From an uncultured Muribaculaceae bacterium (GTDB lineage Bacteria > Bacteroidota > Bacteroidia > Bacteroidales > Muribaculaceae), in NCBI GenBank assembly GCA_910584185.1, contig CAJTYC010000001.1, positions 1 through 44,728 of the forward strand: DNA of 44,728 nt, given 5' to 3'. Shown piece by piece: positions 1 through 8,493 of the stretch (positions are counted from its first letter, which is position 1; each line of letters starts with the position of its first letter). The notes beneath the pieces are model-generated. The model was not told the DNA's origin. It worked only from the letters and a program-made list of their open reading frames with translations, and made no database searches. Made by a program: the position numbers and the translations under genes.

Positions 1-91
1 CGCGATGCAACTTAGTTTGACCGGTGTTAAACCGCATAAACGTTCGCCACGTTGCATCGCGCACTGGGGAAAAGGAGGCGCCGCCGACGTG
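1..91. repeat. Palindromic dispersed repeat, copy 1 (cut by window edge)
   Basis: The left inner arm (CGCGATGCAAC at 1-11) is complementary to GTTGCATCGCG further on, and the right arm continues through CACTGGGG and GGAGGCGCCGCCGACG. The same arms occur at 10509-10633 (complete) and 4277-4327 (half). The shared loop-flank words TTAGTTTGAC and CGTTCGC are kept. The outer left arm lies before the window. Probably a REP- or MITE-like element; no encoded protein. Confidence 0.75.
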
Positions 92-111
92 TTTTGACGC
101 TGCGAAGCGTA

Positions 112-132
112 TGTCCCGGCGAAGCCGGAACA
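112..132. terminator. Short hairpin downstream of the MORN gene
   Basis: TGT-C-CCGGC, loop GAA, GCCGG-A-ACA forms a compact GC-rich hairpin between the repeat and the stop of the leftward gene ending at 197. No T-tract follows on the minus strand, so the terminator role is only suggested by position. Confidence 0.35.
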
Positions 133-196
133 TATTTATTTAAGCCTCAATACACACTTACATAAGATTTTAATATCACATGTTCCCAATGCTTCC

Positions 197-1384
197 TTAA
201 TAAGAAACGGAGATGTCTTCATATCTTGACTTTTGTATATCTATACCTTTCCGTTTTGCCTTAAGACGAATGCTCTTCATCTCTCTCTGAGCCTCCCGTA
301 GAGATTTTTTTTGCAAAACATAGTTGCCTGAATTAAGTGATTGTCCATTTGAACCACCTACATCTTCTCCTTTACTTTTGACACGAACGCCTGTATTTGT
401 TAACGAATTATAATGTTGTTCCGCCCTTTTTGCCCAGTTAGAATACTGCATAGGTAAGCTCGATCCGCTTTGACTTCCAGACATTCCATAATTTGACATG
501 CTTGAAGGATCAGACACAACTTGATAGAGATTGACAACACTTGCAGCGCAATTTGCAGCCGAACCTATTATTTCACAAGCGGTAGCAAATCCGCTCATAA
601 ACTTCTGAAGACGTGACAAGAACCCTCCCCCTCGCTCCTCATATACAGCAACTGCCCTTTCTGATTGGGCTCTCATTGAATCAATCATTTGCAATCGAAG
701 TCGCTGTTCCGCATCCTTAAGGTCTTTATAATTCTGAGAGGAACTTTGAGGTATGGCTTCCCCATTTCTTACAAAAAATGATTGCCATTCTCCATCGGGA
801 GCAATGTTGACTGACAAACCTGCAACATTGTTATTTCTGAATCTTCCAATCCATAAGCTCTTATCCACTCCACAGATAAATGCCTGACCATCGAGAGTTG
901 TGTCGTTCACTTCAGTGAAAATGTACTGTCCTTCACCAAGATCAATATTTACAAACCTATGATTATCATCAATTTGGCCAGCCATCAAGTTTGAGATTGG
1001 CTTTCCATCTTTAAAATCGCCCCTATACAAGAGCTTTCCATAGTCATCATAACACTTCCCCAAACCGTGAGGTTTGCCATCCTTTACTTTACCTACATAA
1101 TAGGCAGTAGAATCAAAATATTGCAAGAAGCTCGCATTTGGAGCTACAATTATTCCGGTTCCTGTTGTGGCATTCTCTTGAAATAAACCGACATAAAAGG
1201 AACCGTTTTCTTGCAAAACCATGCCGTAGCCCTTACGCCACCCGTTGATTGTTTGTCCTTTATAATCACCGTTGGCTCCTTGCTCCATACATTCGGTAAG
1301 CAATAGCCAAGGCCACCTGTCGGCAATTGTGGTAAAAACCGACAGCATGGCCAATGCTACTACACATAATCTACTCCTCCACAT
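197..1384 (-). CDS. Secreted MORN-repeat-like protein
   Basis: 395 residues with a hydrophobic N-terminal segment (about residues 5-21), probably a signal peptide or membrane anchor. Residues about 40-130 contain MORN-like units, for example GDYKGQTINGWRKGYGMVL and GKVKDGKPHGLGKCYDDYG, with the Y-x-G-x-x-x-x-G-x-x-x-G-x-G pattern. MORN repeats are usually membrane- or protein-contact modules. The C-terminal half (about 215-395) has no recognised domain and holds a Ser/Gly-rich stretch followed by a basic tail. The start codon overlaps the 3' end of the upstream gene (1371-2000) by 14 bp, so the two are probably co-transcribed and translationally coupled. Specific function unknown. Confidence 0.75.
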   Translation of the reverse strand: MWRSRLCVVALAMLSVFTTIADRWPWLLLTECMEQGANGDYKGQTINGWRKGYGMVLQENGSFYVGLFQENATTGTGIIVAPNASFLQYFDSTAYYVGKVKDGKPHGLGKCYDDYGKLLYRGDFKDGKPISNLMAGQIDDNHRFVNIDLGEGQYIFTEVNDTTLDGQAFICGVDKSLWIGRFRNNNVAGLSVNIAPDGEWQSFFVRNGEAIPQSSSQNYKDLKDAEQRLRLQMIDSMRAQSERAVAVYEERGGGFLSRLQKFMSGFATACEIIGSAANCAASVVNLYQVVSDPSSMSNYGMSGSQSGSSLPMQYSNWAKRAEQHYNSLTNTGVRVKSKGEDVGGSNGQSLNSGNYVLQKKSLREAQREMKSIRLKAKRKGIDIQKSRYEDISVSY

Positions 1385-2000
1385 ATTGAGATACCTGGTG
1401 AGTCATTTTATCTTTCAAACGTTTTTTCCCAATTTCTTCAGATAATCGCTGCAACTGGAGGTTGGGCATTTCGTTTCCATTGTTATCCATTTCCTCTTTA
1501 ATTCCTTTTGAATCCTTTAAACTTGCTTTTGGATTATATAAAATGTCAGAATTTAAATTAGCCATTTCAACTCCGACATAATATACCCCACCATCTTCAA
1601 TATCAAGTGTCGTCTCAAGCTTTGAAGAAAAAGGCGCACCCGTGGATGGGTGATTCCCCGATGCCTCCATAATAAATAGCGTTGGACCCTCAGATTTGAG
1701 CACGCATTTCTTTACAGCAGGAAACATTATATCCGTCTCCTTGATTACAGGTATTTGCAAATTAGGATTTTTCTTCAATAATTTCTCCACTTGCTTTTCA
1801 TTAGAATCAATATGCTGCATGATGTCTGTTTTGAAATCCCCTGCATCTATGCCATTTACCGATAATGTCGTTGTAGATTTTGTATCCATAGACGGCATGA
1901 ATACATATACTGTACTTTCTGCATTTGACACCAACGGGAAAATCAGTGATGAAAGCAATAAAGATGCACCCAATTTCATTGTTTTTGTTAACATGGTCAT
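1371..2000 (-). CDS. Exported protein of unknown function
   Basis: 209 residues. Residues about 9-27 form a typical signal peptide (MKLGASLLLSSLIFPLVSNA, then EST). Three in-frame methionines (residues 1, 3, 8) could start it; the signal peptide is intact from any of them. The mature part is predicted mixed alpha/beta with VYVFMPSMD near its start, TLDIEDGGVYYVGVEMA near the middle, and a charged C-terminus. I do not recognise the family. It sits directly upstream of, and overlaps by 14 bp, the MORN-like gene, suggesting a two-gene envelope operon. A candidate -7 box lies upstream at 2030-2037. Confidence 0.7.
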   Translation of the reverse strand: MTMLTKTMKLGASLLLSSLIFPLVSNAESTVYVFMPSMDTKSTTTLSVNGIDAGDFKTDIMQHIDSNEKQVEKLLKKNPNLQIPVIKETDIMFPAVKKCVLKSEGPTLFIMEASGNHPSTGAPFSSKLETTLDIEDGGVYYVGVEMANLNSDILYNPKASLKDSKGIKEEMDNNGNEMPNLQLQRLSEEIGKKRLKDKMTHQVSQYVEE

Positions 2001-2029
2001 AGTCTTGTTGTTTTTAGTTTATCATTTCA

Positions 2030-2037
2030 CAAATTTA
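2030..2037 (-). promoter_or_regulatory. Possible -7 box for the 2000-to-197 gene pair
   Basis: Reads TAAATTTG on the minus strand, matching the Bacteroidetes TAnnTTTG element, 30 bp upstream of the start at 2000. No TTTG at the right distance was found, so this is weak. Confidence 0.3.
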
Positions 2038-2136
2038 CAAAAATTTTCACTCATAATAATGATCTTTGCATTTAAAACCAATTGTCTGGAATGTCTGCTC
2101 CGATCTGTAGCCACGCAGTTTAAACACCTTCAATGG

Positions 2137-3630
2137 TTAGGGGTTGACTTCGTGGTAGGTTTCGCCGTTGTAGATTATTAGGCCCGGGCGGCATTCCACT
2201 TCACTTTCCTCCTTTTGCATCAGTTCTATCAATTTCTTGTAGTCGTTCGCTACATAGGCTGCTTCTGCACCTGCAAAGCCTCCTTGGTCGTAGATGCCCT
2301 TGTCGAACACAATCCTGCGCCCCTCAATATGGCCCAATGCATAATAATTGCCGTAAATTCGGCCATTGTTGTATATCTCACCCACAACCATCAGCACTTT
2401 GTCGCCTACCTTCTCGAAGTCAATGCTCCGTCCTCCCACTAACTCCCAATCGACATCATAAATATTTCCGATATAAGTGGCCTTGAACACCCCCGGCGCC
2501 ACCTCATCCTTGACAAGGCTCTCCTTGCCGAATGTCTCTTCATATCCCGGCACCTTGAGCTTCAACTCACCGGTCGCACAGTTGTAGTCGGCACTCCAAT
2601 CCTCCGTGTCATCCGTGCGCTTCAATATCTCACGGCCGGCGTCGCTGTCATACTCATACATATAGCGCACCGCCTTGAATGTGGCATGATTTCCCACTCG
2701 CTTCACATCGTCGAATATAAATATATTCCCATCTCCCCCTTCGCCTACATATTGATAGTAGCCCCAGGGAGTGCTCACATTGTCTAATCGCGAACGCTTG
2801 TCAGGGCCGGCGAGGTTAAGCTCCAGACTTGTACCTCCATACACTTCTCCTCCCTCTTCGTAATCAGTGACATATAGTAAGTTAGGCAACGGTTCAGTTT
2901 CGCCTCCCGCCTCGGCAGCGGCGGTATTGATGCCCGCTTCTTGTGGCTTTCCTCTTAGCATTTCCTCGGTGACATGCGTCTCGCTGAATACATTTTGGAG
3001 CGATGACGACACACCATTCATCACCTTGCCAAAATACACATTCTCGCCGTTTTTAATCTCAGTGATGCCCGAATCTTTCTTGAATGCATCGACACAAAGC
3101 GCAACCTGCGAGCCTGAAAAGTCGATTGTCCTGATGTTGGTGCAACCGACAAACGCATTCGGATAAATCGTCTGCAACGTTTGCGGCAGCTTGAGCTCGG
3201 TCAGCCCCTTGCAATCTTCAAACGCGCATTTTTTGATCTCAAACAGGCCCTCCGAAAAATTAACCTTCGCCATGCCGTTACGACAGAATGCCGAAAAGCC
3301 GATTATACGCACCGACGACGGGATCGACACCTCCTCTATGTCACGCATCGAATTGCCGTCATAAATATCCATCGACTTGAAATTATAATCACCGATTTTG
3401 GTGATACCCTCGCCTATTGCAATGCGGCGCACTTTGCCTTCATATTTCTTCTGAAGCCAACACTTCTTCTTGTTGTAATCGAAATCGGGCATTTCACCCC
3501 TTCCCGAAATCCGCAGAGTGCCGTCGGGGGTTATTTCCCAAGTGATTGTCGAGGTGAGTTTCTCAGGTTTGGCCCAAATAACCGGCGATAGAAAGGCAAG
3601 GGCCAAAGCGAATGTCAGAAATTTTTTCAT
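2137..3630 (-). CDS. Secreted BspA-like leucine-rich repeat protein
   Basis: 497 residues. The N-terminus MKKFLTFALALAFLSPVIWA is a signal peptide. Residues about 25-200 carry BspA-type (LRR_5) units: an opening TWEITPDGTLRISGRGEMPD, then IPSSVRIIGFSAFCRNG, FEIKKCAFEDCKGLTELKLP and IYPNAFVGCTNIRTIDFSG. Such proteins are exported in Bacteroidales and often bind host or neighbour surfaces. Residues about 250-497 have no repeat signature, are rich in Asp, Gly and Tyr, and may be a separate beta-domain. There is no obvious type IX tail. It has its own promoter at 3742-3772 and a leader of about 100 nt with a duplicated 21-bp motif. Ligand unknown. Confidence 0.85.
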   Translation of the reverse strand: MKKFLTFALALAFLSPVIWAKPEKLTSTITWEITPDGTLRISGRGEMPDFDYNKKKCWLQKKYEGKVRRIAIGEGITKIGDYNFKSMDIYDGNSMRDIEEVSIPSSVRIIGFSAFCRNGMAKVNFSEGLFEIKKCAFEDCKGLTELKLPQTLQTIYPNAFVGCTNIRTIDFSGSQVALCVDAFKKDSGITEIKNGENVYFGKVMNGVSSSLQNVFSETHVTEEMLRGKPQEAGINTAAAEAGGETEPLPNLLYVTDYEEGGEVYGGTSLELNLAGPDKRSRLDNVSTPWGYYQYVGEGGDGNIFIFDDVKRVGNHATFKAVRYMYEYDSDAGREILKRTDDTEDWSADYNCATGELKLKVPGYEETFGKESLVKDEVAPGVFKATYIGNIYDVDWELVGGRSIDFEKVGDKVLMVVGEIYNNGRIYGNYYALGHIEGRRIVFDKGIYDQGGFAGAEAAYVANDYKKLIELMQKEESEVECRPGLIIYNGETYHEVNP

Positions 3631-3634
3631 TAAT

Positions 3635-3695
3635 GTTCTTTTAAGGTTAGTTACACTCTCTTGAAGTAATATTCGTTCTTTTGAGGTTAGTCACA
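3635..3695. repeat. 21-bp direct repeat pair in the leader of the BspA-like gene
   Basis: GTTCTTTTAAGGTTAGTTAC (3635 on) recurs as GTTCTTTTGAGGTTAGTCAC (3675 on), two differences in 21 bp, spaced 40 bp. Both copies lie between the promoter (3742-3772) and the start codon at 3630, so they would be in the 5' untranslated RNA. Possible operator or RNA-binding sites. Confidence 0.65.
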
Positions 3696-3741
3696 AAATG
3701 CGCTATGTGCAGGGAATCAGATCCGCACATCAGCCATGCTA

Positions 3742-3772
3742 CAAATATACGAAAAAAACAACAACCCACAAA
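3742..3772 (-). promoter_or_regulatory. Bacteroidetes promoter of the BspA-like gene
   Basis: On the minus strand TTTG (3769-3772) and TATATTTG (3742-3749) are separated by 19 bp, matching the Bacteroidetes -33/-7 consensus. Transcription would start near 3735, leaving a leader of about 100 nt. Confidence 0.6.
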
Positions 3773-3815
3773 AATAGGCTCCGCGACTCATATGTCATAA
3801 AGTCACGAAGCCTAT

Positions 3816-3915
3816 TATCTTCATTTCAATTTCGCAGCCGAAGCTCCATTTCACTTTAGCAAACCGAAGCTTCATTCCACCTTCGCATGCCGGAGCTCCA
3901 TTTCACCTTCGCAAG
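3816..3915. repeat. 26-bp tandem repeat, about 3.6 copies
   Basis: Three full units begin at 3838, 3864 and 3890. The consensus starts CCGAAGCTCCATTTCACCTT and ends CGCAAG. A partial, more degenerate unit precedes them. Units differ at several positions, so the array is old. No spacers, hence not CRISPR. Each unit contains GAAGCTTC- or GGAGCTCC-like palindromic cores. Confidence 0.75.
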
Positions 3916-3938
3916 CGAAAGGTGGTTGGGGTTAAACG

Positions 3939-4180
3939 TTATCGACGCACCAGCACCTTTTGAGCCTTACCGCCCACGCAGCGGATGTATATACCGGCAC
4001 CGAGCCGGGAAGCATCTACGCGGATGCCGTTTTAAGTTCGTCGTTCAGACAAGCCCCGTCGACAGTCGAATAAATTCGATAGCCGAGCAACGGGCATTCG
4101 TCCACCTCCACCAAACGGATATTGTCGACCCACATAGCGGGAGTATTTACCCTTCGCCTTGAAATTGAGCGTCATGCTTC
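3939..4180 (-). pseudogene. Decayed 3' end of a secreted protein with type IX sorting tail
   Basis: Reading leftward, three frames give recognisable fragments in order: TLNFKAKGKYSRYVG (near 4120-4180), VDNIRLVEVDECPLLGYRIY (about 4050-4130), and RVDASRLGAGIYIRCVGGKA ending KVLVRR-stop (stop codon 3939-3941). The middle piece resembles the end of a jelly-roll (choice-of-anchor) domain and the last a Por-type C-terminal sorting domain, as in the intact secreted proteins of this window. At least two frameshifts separate the pieces and nothing recognisable lies upstream, so this is a remnant. Confidence 0.65.
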
Positions 4181-4374
4181 TTCCATACGCCCCTTACTTT
4201 GCAACTAAACGAGTTTATAATTTACTGTACAAGAGTAATTAAAAAACATTCGGCAAATTGTGGTTATTTTACTTCGGTCGTCGGCGGCGCCTCCTCTCCT
4301 CCAGTTCGCGATGCAGCTTAGTTTGACATCGCTAAGCCATTATTCATTATTTATTAATAATTGTTCAGTGTTCA
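4181..4374. other. Non-coding spacer
   Basis: No gene is seen here. It contains an AT-rich segment and half of the palindromic repeat (4277-4327), then the end of the Crp-like gene follows. Confidence 0.5.
4277..4327. repeat. Palindromic dispersed repeat, copy 2 (left half only)
   Basis: GTCGTCGGCGGCGCCTCCTC through CCAGTTCGCGATGCAGCTTA and GTTTGAC matches the left arm of the complete copy at 10509 almost base for base. The right arm is missing; sequence after GTTTGAC is unrelated. Confidence 0.8.
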
Positions 4375-5040
4375 TTATTCACTGTTCTTTGCATTGTTGT
4401 CGCTGCCGGCTTCCTTTTCGTACATTTTCTTGATTATGTGGGCCATGTGTGAGCGGGTGATGCCGAAGTATGATGCCAATACCCGCATCGGCAGCTTCCG
4501 CCGGTCGAAATACATGTGCGGATTGATATCCTTATAGTCCTCCTCAGTCTGGCCATTCATGAATCGCTCCACCCTCTCCACAGCCGGGATGCTGTGGGAG
4601 TTGACCCTCGCCTCGGATGCCATAATCTGATACAGCAGTGCACCGCAAAACCAATTGGAAACCTCAATCTCAGTGGTCATCAATTCCAAGAAGGAGCTTT
4701 TAGGAATCCGCAACATAACGCACTGAGTCACTGCAATGAGATGAAAGTTGGCAACTTCACCCTTGACAAAGCCAAGCGGCGATAGGAATATTGTGCCTTG
4801 TCCTCCGAAACCATATGTCATTTCCTGAACCTCATTGAAGTAGGTCATACGGGCCACCCCGGCTCCCACTATCCAAAGGTCAGTGTTAAGTTTACCAAAC
4901 TCAACTATATTTTTCTTTGCCTTATATTCAATCTGTTCGGCACACGCAATCAACATATCGAAAACTCTTCTTGTGGGAGGGAAAAAAGAGTCATGACTCA
5001 TGGAACGAAACAGGAGATCTTTATCTTTGTCTGTCAACAT
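4375..5040 (-). CDS. Crp/Fnr-family transcriptional regulator
   Basis: 221 residues, the normal length for the family. Residues about 20-130 fit a cyclic-nucleotide-binding-like beta-roll (WIVGAGVARMTYFNEVQEM, then YGFGGQGTIFLS). The C-terminus has a helix-turn-helix, LPMRVLASYFGITRSHMAHI (about 182-201). The phosphate-binding cassette for cAMP is not evident, so the ligand is unknown; many Bacteroidetes members lack a known effector. It is transcribed away from the secreted-protein gene at 5229, and the 188-bp gap holds a Crp-like dyad at 5161-5176, so regulation of that gene or of itself is plausible. The second Crp-like gene at 39819 has a similar layout. Confidence 0.85.
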   Translation of the reverse strand: MLTDKDKDLLFRSMSHDSFFPPTRRVFDMLIACAEQIEYKAKKNIVEFGKLNTDLWIVGAGVARMTYFNEVQEMTYGFGGQGTIFLSPLGFVKGEVANFHLIAVTQCVMLRIPKSSFLELMTTEIEVSNWFCGALLYQIMASEARVNSHSIPAVERVERFMNGQTEEDYKDINPHMYFDRRKLPMRVLASYFGITRSHMAHIIKKMYEKEAGSDNNAKNSE

Positions 5041-5160
5041 AGCATAATACGGGTTGTATAAAGTTCTTATGCAAAAATAGTAAAAAAAGCATTTCGGATA
5101 ATGCCTCCAATAATATTAGTGACGCCAAACGGTTGTTAAAACTCACATATTTCTCATTTT

Positions 5161-5176
5161 TGTGTCGTGCAACACA
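5161..5176. promoter_or_regulatory. Crp/Fnr-like dyad operator
   Basis: TGTGTCGTGCAACACA has perfect 5-bp arms (TGTGT/ACACA) with a 6-bp spacer, the geometry of Crp/Fnr sites. It lies between the divergent regulator gene (4375-5040) and the secreted-protein gene (5229). A TATTTTTG box follows at 5199-5206. Confidence 0.45.
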
Positions 5177-5198
5177 CTTTATTTTGCATTATCCAAAT

Positions 5199-5206
5199 TA
5201 TTTTTG
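5199..5206 (+). promoter_or_regulatory. Possible -7 box for the secreted-protein pair
   Basis: TATTTTTG fits TAnnTTTG, 22 bp before the start at 5229. The nearest TTTG (5183-5186) is only 12 bp upstream, shorter than the usual 19-21 bp, so the promoter may be activator-dependent or the call wrong. Confidence 0.35.
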
Positions 5207-5228
5207 CAAATAAGACAACAATTACATT

Positions 5229-8200
5229 ATGGTGAAATCAAATTCTGATAAAAGACGCAGATTCAATGCGAGGTGCATTGCCTCGCTCTGCGCCTGCATA
5301 TTATGCGGAGTTCAAGCACTGGCAGCTGACGAAGGCAACTTGTATGGACTCGTGCATTGGGATGGGCAACAAACCACCAACAAGGGTCTTGCCAGTTTGC
5401 CTACCGATGCCGACAAATGGACAGGTGCAATGGAATATGTATGGAAGATACCCACTTACCCTTACAATTACGGGGGGTGCCATTTCGAAGATAAATTCTA
5501 TTGCAATTATCTTCGTGTTATGGGTGGATATATTCTTGAACAGAAAGCATATATCCTTGACGAGAAGACCGGCGAAGAACTCGATGTGATACAGATGCCG
5601 TCGGCTTTCGACCTGTATGACGGAGCCTATTACGAACCGGAAGGGGTGATTTATGCTTTTGTCAACGACCTTACCACAGGCACTTACGGTTGGGCCAAAG
5701 TAAACCCTCGCACAGCACAGATGGAAATGGTGAAAGCATATCCGCAGACACGCCTGTATGGCGTTGCCATTACAGACGATGGCACAGCTTACGGAATCAG
5801 CGGTGAGGGAGAGGTATTTTCTATCGACAGGACTACCGGCAACTTGACCTCATTATTTAGCCATGACGACCTGAAGACAAAGACTGAACCCAAGGCCCAC
5901 ACAAGCGCGACATGGGATGTTGACAATCAACGGATGGTCTTCGCCGTGTGTAACCTTGAGAAAGATGGCGGAAGCCGATTGTTCAGCATTGACCCTCTGA
6001 AAAAGAGCGTCAACCTTATGTACAAACTCGATGGCATGGGAACGCAGTTGGCGAGCCTATATTTCGACAGGGTCATCAAACCCGGTGCACCAAGTGCAGC
6101 TACCGAATTGGCTGTCAATTTTCCATCAGGCAGTCTCAATGGCACGCTATCTTTCATTATGCCAACTACAAACTTTGACGGCTCCACCGGACAAGGTGCA
6201 ATAAGTTATACCGTAAAAATAGATGGCGAATATAAAATTGAAAAAAGTGCCAACTATGGAGACAAAGTTAATGTGGCATTGGAGGTAAAAGAACCGGGAT
6301 GGCATACATTCTTTGTACAATGCAGCAATGCGGAAGGTGCAGGGCAGTCAGCAAAACTTGAATCGTTTGCGGGGTTTGAGGCTCCGCTTGCACCATCAGA
6401 GGTTTCTGCACGCCATTATGCCGGCAAGATGCATCTCGCTTGGAAGTCCTCACCCGACACAGGCCAGAAGGGTGGCCCAGTCAACGTCGGGTCAATACGT
6501 TACACTATCCTCTCCAATCATGGAGAGAAATTCATCACCGAACAGGGCGCAACAACTTACGAATACGAGTTAAGTGTGCCCGAAGCATTCACACCCTATT
6601 ATTACACGATTACAGCCGGCAACGATGACGGCGTTTCAGCTCCGGCCAAGAGCAACAACGTGCCTCTCGGCATGCTTAAAGACACCTATACCCAGGATTT
6701 CACAAAAGAGGAGAGCCAGTATGAATTCACTACGCTCAACTCAAACAATGACGAGAAGATGTGGGGATGGGCCGAAGAAGGGTGCATGGTGATAAGATAT
6801 AATGAACAACTCGCCATGGACGACTATCTTACATTGCCGCCGATGTATATGGACTATGGCGATTATTACCTGTTCGGTTTCGATGCCGGAACATTCAATT
6901 ATGAGGAACAGTTTGAGGTCAAACTTGCCGATGATTACAATCAGGCGGGCATGGACGCTGCCACCACAGTGTATGGGCCTGTAACCCTCAAGGCTGAAGA
7001 AGCCCGCAAAACCTCATGGTCACATCATGATGTGGTGGTTCAGGCACCCGATGACAACCGATTCTTCTTAAGCATACATGGCATAAGCCCGGCAGACCGT
7101 AATGTGCTGTTTGTCGACAATGTGTCGCTCCGCAAACTTGCCGGAGGCAAAGTGCCGGCAGCAGTTGAGAACCTTAAGGCAACGCCCGACTCCAAGGGTG
7201 CGTTGCAGGTGACTCTCAGCGGCAAATTGCCGGCAAAAGATGTGGCCGGCAACACGTTGGAGAGTGTCGATTACCTGAAAATCAAGCGTAATGGAGTGGA
7301 GATTGCCACCGTACAGCTCAATGGTGCAGACTCATTCAGCTGGACAGACAAAAACGCCGGTCAGGGCGTGAACGATTATATTGTGATTCCCGGCAATTCT
7401 ACCGGAGAAGGAATCGAGAGCCGCTGCACAGCCTACGCCGGCTTTGTGAATCCACGCGCCCCGGAAAGCTGCTCGGTGGCTTATACAAACAGCACCCATG
7501 ATGCAGTTGTGTTCAGCTGGACACCGGTCACAAAAGACCTCAATGGCCTTGATGTGAGCGATGCAGTCAGTTACAGCGTGATACGCGCCCTCGACGGAGA
7601 CCAACAAATTGTGGAGGCTGCGCTTAAAGAGCCTCGTTATTCCGATGAATTCAAGTCGCTGAAGACTCCCCAATTTGTGCAGTATGCCACCTTAGCTACC
7701 GTCAACGGACTGCGTGGCGATATGTTGGTTTCTCCGCAAGTGCCCGTCGGTCCTGCATATACACTCCCGTTGACAGAGGGCTTCCACCCGGAAATCAAGA
7801 TGGCATACGGACTCGAGACCAACCTGACATCGGAAGATTCCGGTCTCTTCACAACCAATGATACCGAAAAATACCAAAGTGCGGATGGCGACGGCGGCTA
7901 TGGTGTGTTCATAGGCAACCGCAGCGGTGAATCTGCCACGCTCTATACAGCGTGGATACATATACCGCAAGATGCTGTCGAGCCCATCGCTTCCATTCAA
8001 TATTATGGCGAGGGAGACGCAATTTCCAATATGATTTATATCGGTGCATGTTCAAGCACAGATGATAGTTTCTCACTGTTGCAAGATATCGAGACGGGCG
8101 GCACAGGTTGGCAAACAGCCACTGTAGGGCTTGAAGAGTATCGTGGCAAGGATGTGCGTCTTGCCATGAAATTGGAGACAGTCGGCAACACCTTCCTACG

Positions 8201-8450
8201 TTTTGACAACTTCCGTGTCTACGACCCCAAAGCACCGGGCAAAACCGACTTGCTTGGAGATGATTCCTTCAAGGTCTTTACAAATGACGGTGTGCTGTCA
8301 GTGAGAAGAGCTTACGATAAACAGGTCATGATAACCCGCATGGATGGCATGAAGATGCATCGAGGGGAAGGAGATGTCACAATCAATCTCGCAGCCGGAG
8401 TCTATCTTGTGACGGTTGGTTCTGAAACAGTGAAGATTGCAGTGCAATAA
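5229..8450 (+). CDS. Large secreted multidomain protein (Fn3, jelly-roll, type IX tail)
   Basis: 1073 residues. A basic N-terminus precedes a signal peptide (IASLCACILCGVQALAA, about 17-33). Residues about 35-280 contain propeller-like repeats (YGVAITDDGTAYGISGEGEV). Fibronectin type III-like domains follow (about 290-385, 385-480, 645-840), with two jelly-roll, choice-of-anchor-like domains between and after (about 485-640 and 850-1010). The C-terminal 60 residues (VYLVTVGSETVKIAVQ at the end) fit a type IX sorting domain, predicting surface display or secretion. No catalytic domain is recognised. It lies 43 bp upstream of another secreted gene, probably the same operon, and opposite a Crp-like regulator. 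Likely an adhesin or glycan-binding surface protein, by inference. Confidence 0.8.
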   Translation: MVKSNSDKRRRFNARCIASLCACILCGVQALAADEGNLYGLVHWDGQQTTNKGLASLPTDADKWTGAMEYVWKIPTYPYNYGGCHFEDKFYCNYLRVMGGYILEQKAYILDEKTGEELDVIQMPSAFDLYDGAYYEPEGVIYAFVNDLTTGTYGWAKVNPRTAQMEMVKAYPQTRLYGVAITDDGTAYGISGEGEVFSIDRTTGNLTSLFSHDDLKTKTEPKAHTSATWDVDNQRMVFAVCNLEKDGGSRLFSIDPLKKSVNLMYKLDGMGTQLASLYFDRVIKPGAPSAATELAVNFPSGSLNGTLSFIMPTTNFDGSTGQGAISYTVKIDGEYKIEKSANYGDKVNVALEVKEPGWHTFFVQCSNAEGAGQSAKLESFAGFEAPLAPSEVSARHYAGKMHLAWKSSPDTGQKGGPVNVGSIRYTILSNHGEKFITEQGATTYEYELSVPEAFTPYYYTITAGNDDGVSAPAKSNNVPLGMLKDTYTQDFTKEESQYEFTTLNSNNDEKMWGWAEEGCMVIRYNEQLAMDDYLTLPPMYMDYGDYYLFGFDAGTFNYEEQFEVKLADDYNQAGMDAATTVYGPVTLKAEEARKTSWSHHDVVVQAPDDNRFFLSIHGISPADRNVLFVDNVSLRKLAGGKVPAAVENLKATPDSKGALQVTLSGKLPAKDVAGNTLESVDYLKIKRNGVEIATVQLNGADSFSWTDKNAGQGVNDYIVIPGNSTGEGIESRCTAYAGFVNPRAPESCSVAYTNSTHDAVVFSWTPVTKDLNGLDVSDAVSYSVIRALDGDQQIVEAALKEPRYSDEFKSLKTPQFVQYATLATVNGLRGDMLVSPQVPVGPAYTLPLTEGFHPEIKMAYGLETNLTSEDSGLFTTNDTEKYQSADGDGGYGVFIGNRSGESATLYTAWIHIPQDAVEPIASIQYYGEGDAISNMIYIGACSSTDDSFSLLQDIETGGTGWQTATVGLEEYRGKDVRLAMKLETVGNTFLRFDNFRVYDPKAPGKTDLLGDDSFKVFTNDGVLSVRRAYDKQVMITRMDGMKMHRGEGDVTINLAAGVYLVTVGSETVKIAVQ

Positions 8451-8493
8451 ATCAATACTCGCTCACCAAGTATAAATCAATAACCATACGCAT

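Noticed and set aside
3816..3915. CRISPR-like array
   Set aside because: Units are contiguous with no spacers; the same holds for 36679-36810 and 27932-28003, and no cas gene is present.
3887..4162. Rightward small gene over the pseudogene
   Set aside because: The minus strand gives ordered fragments of a known domain type; the plus-strand frame resembles nothing.
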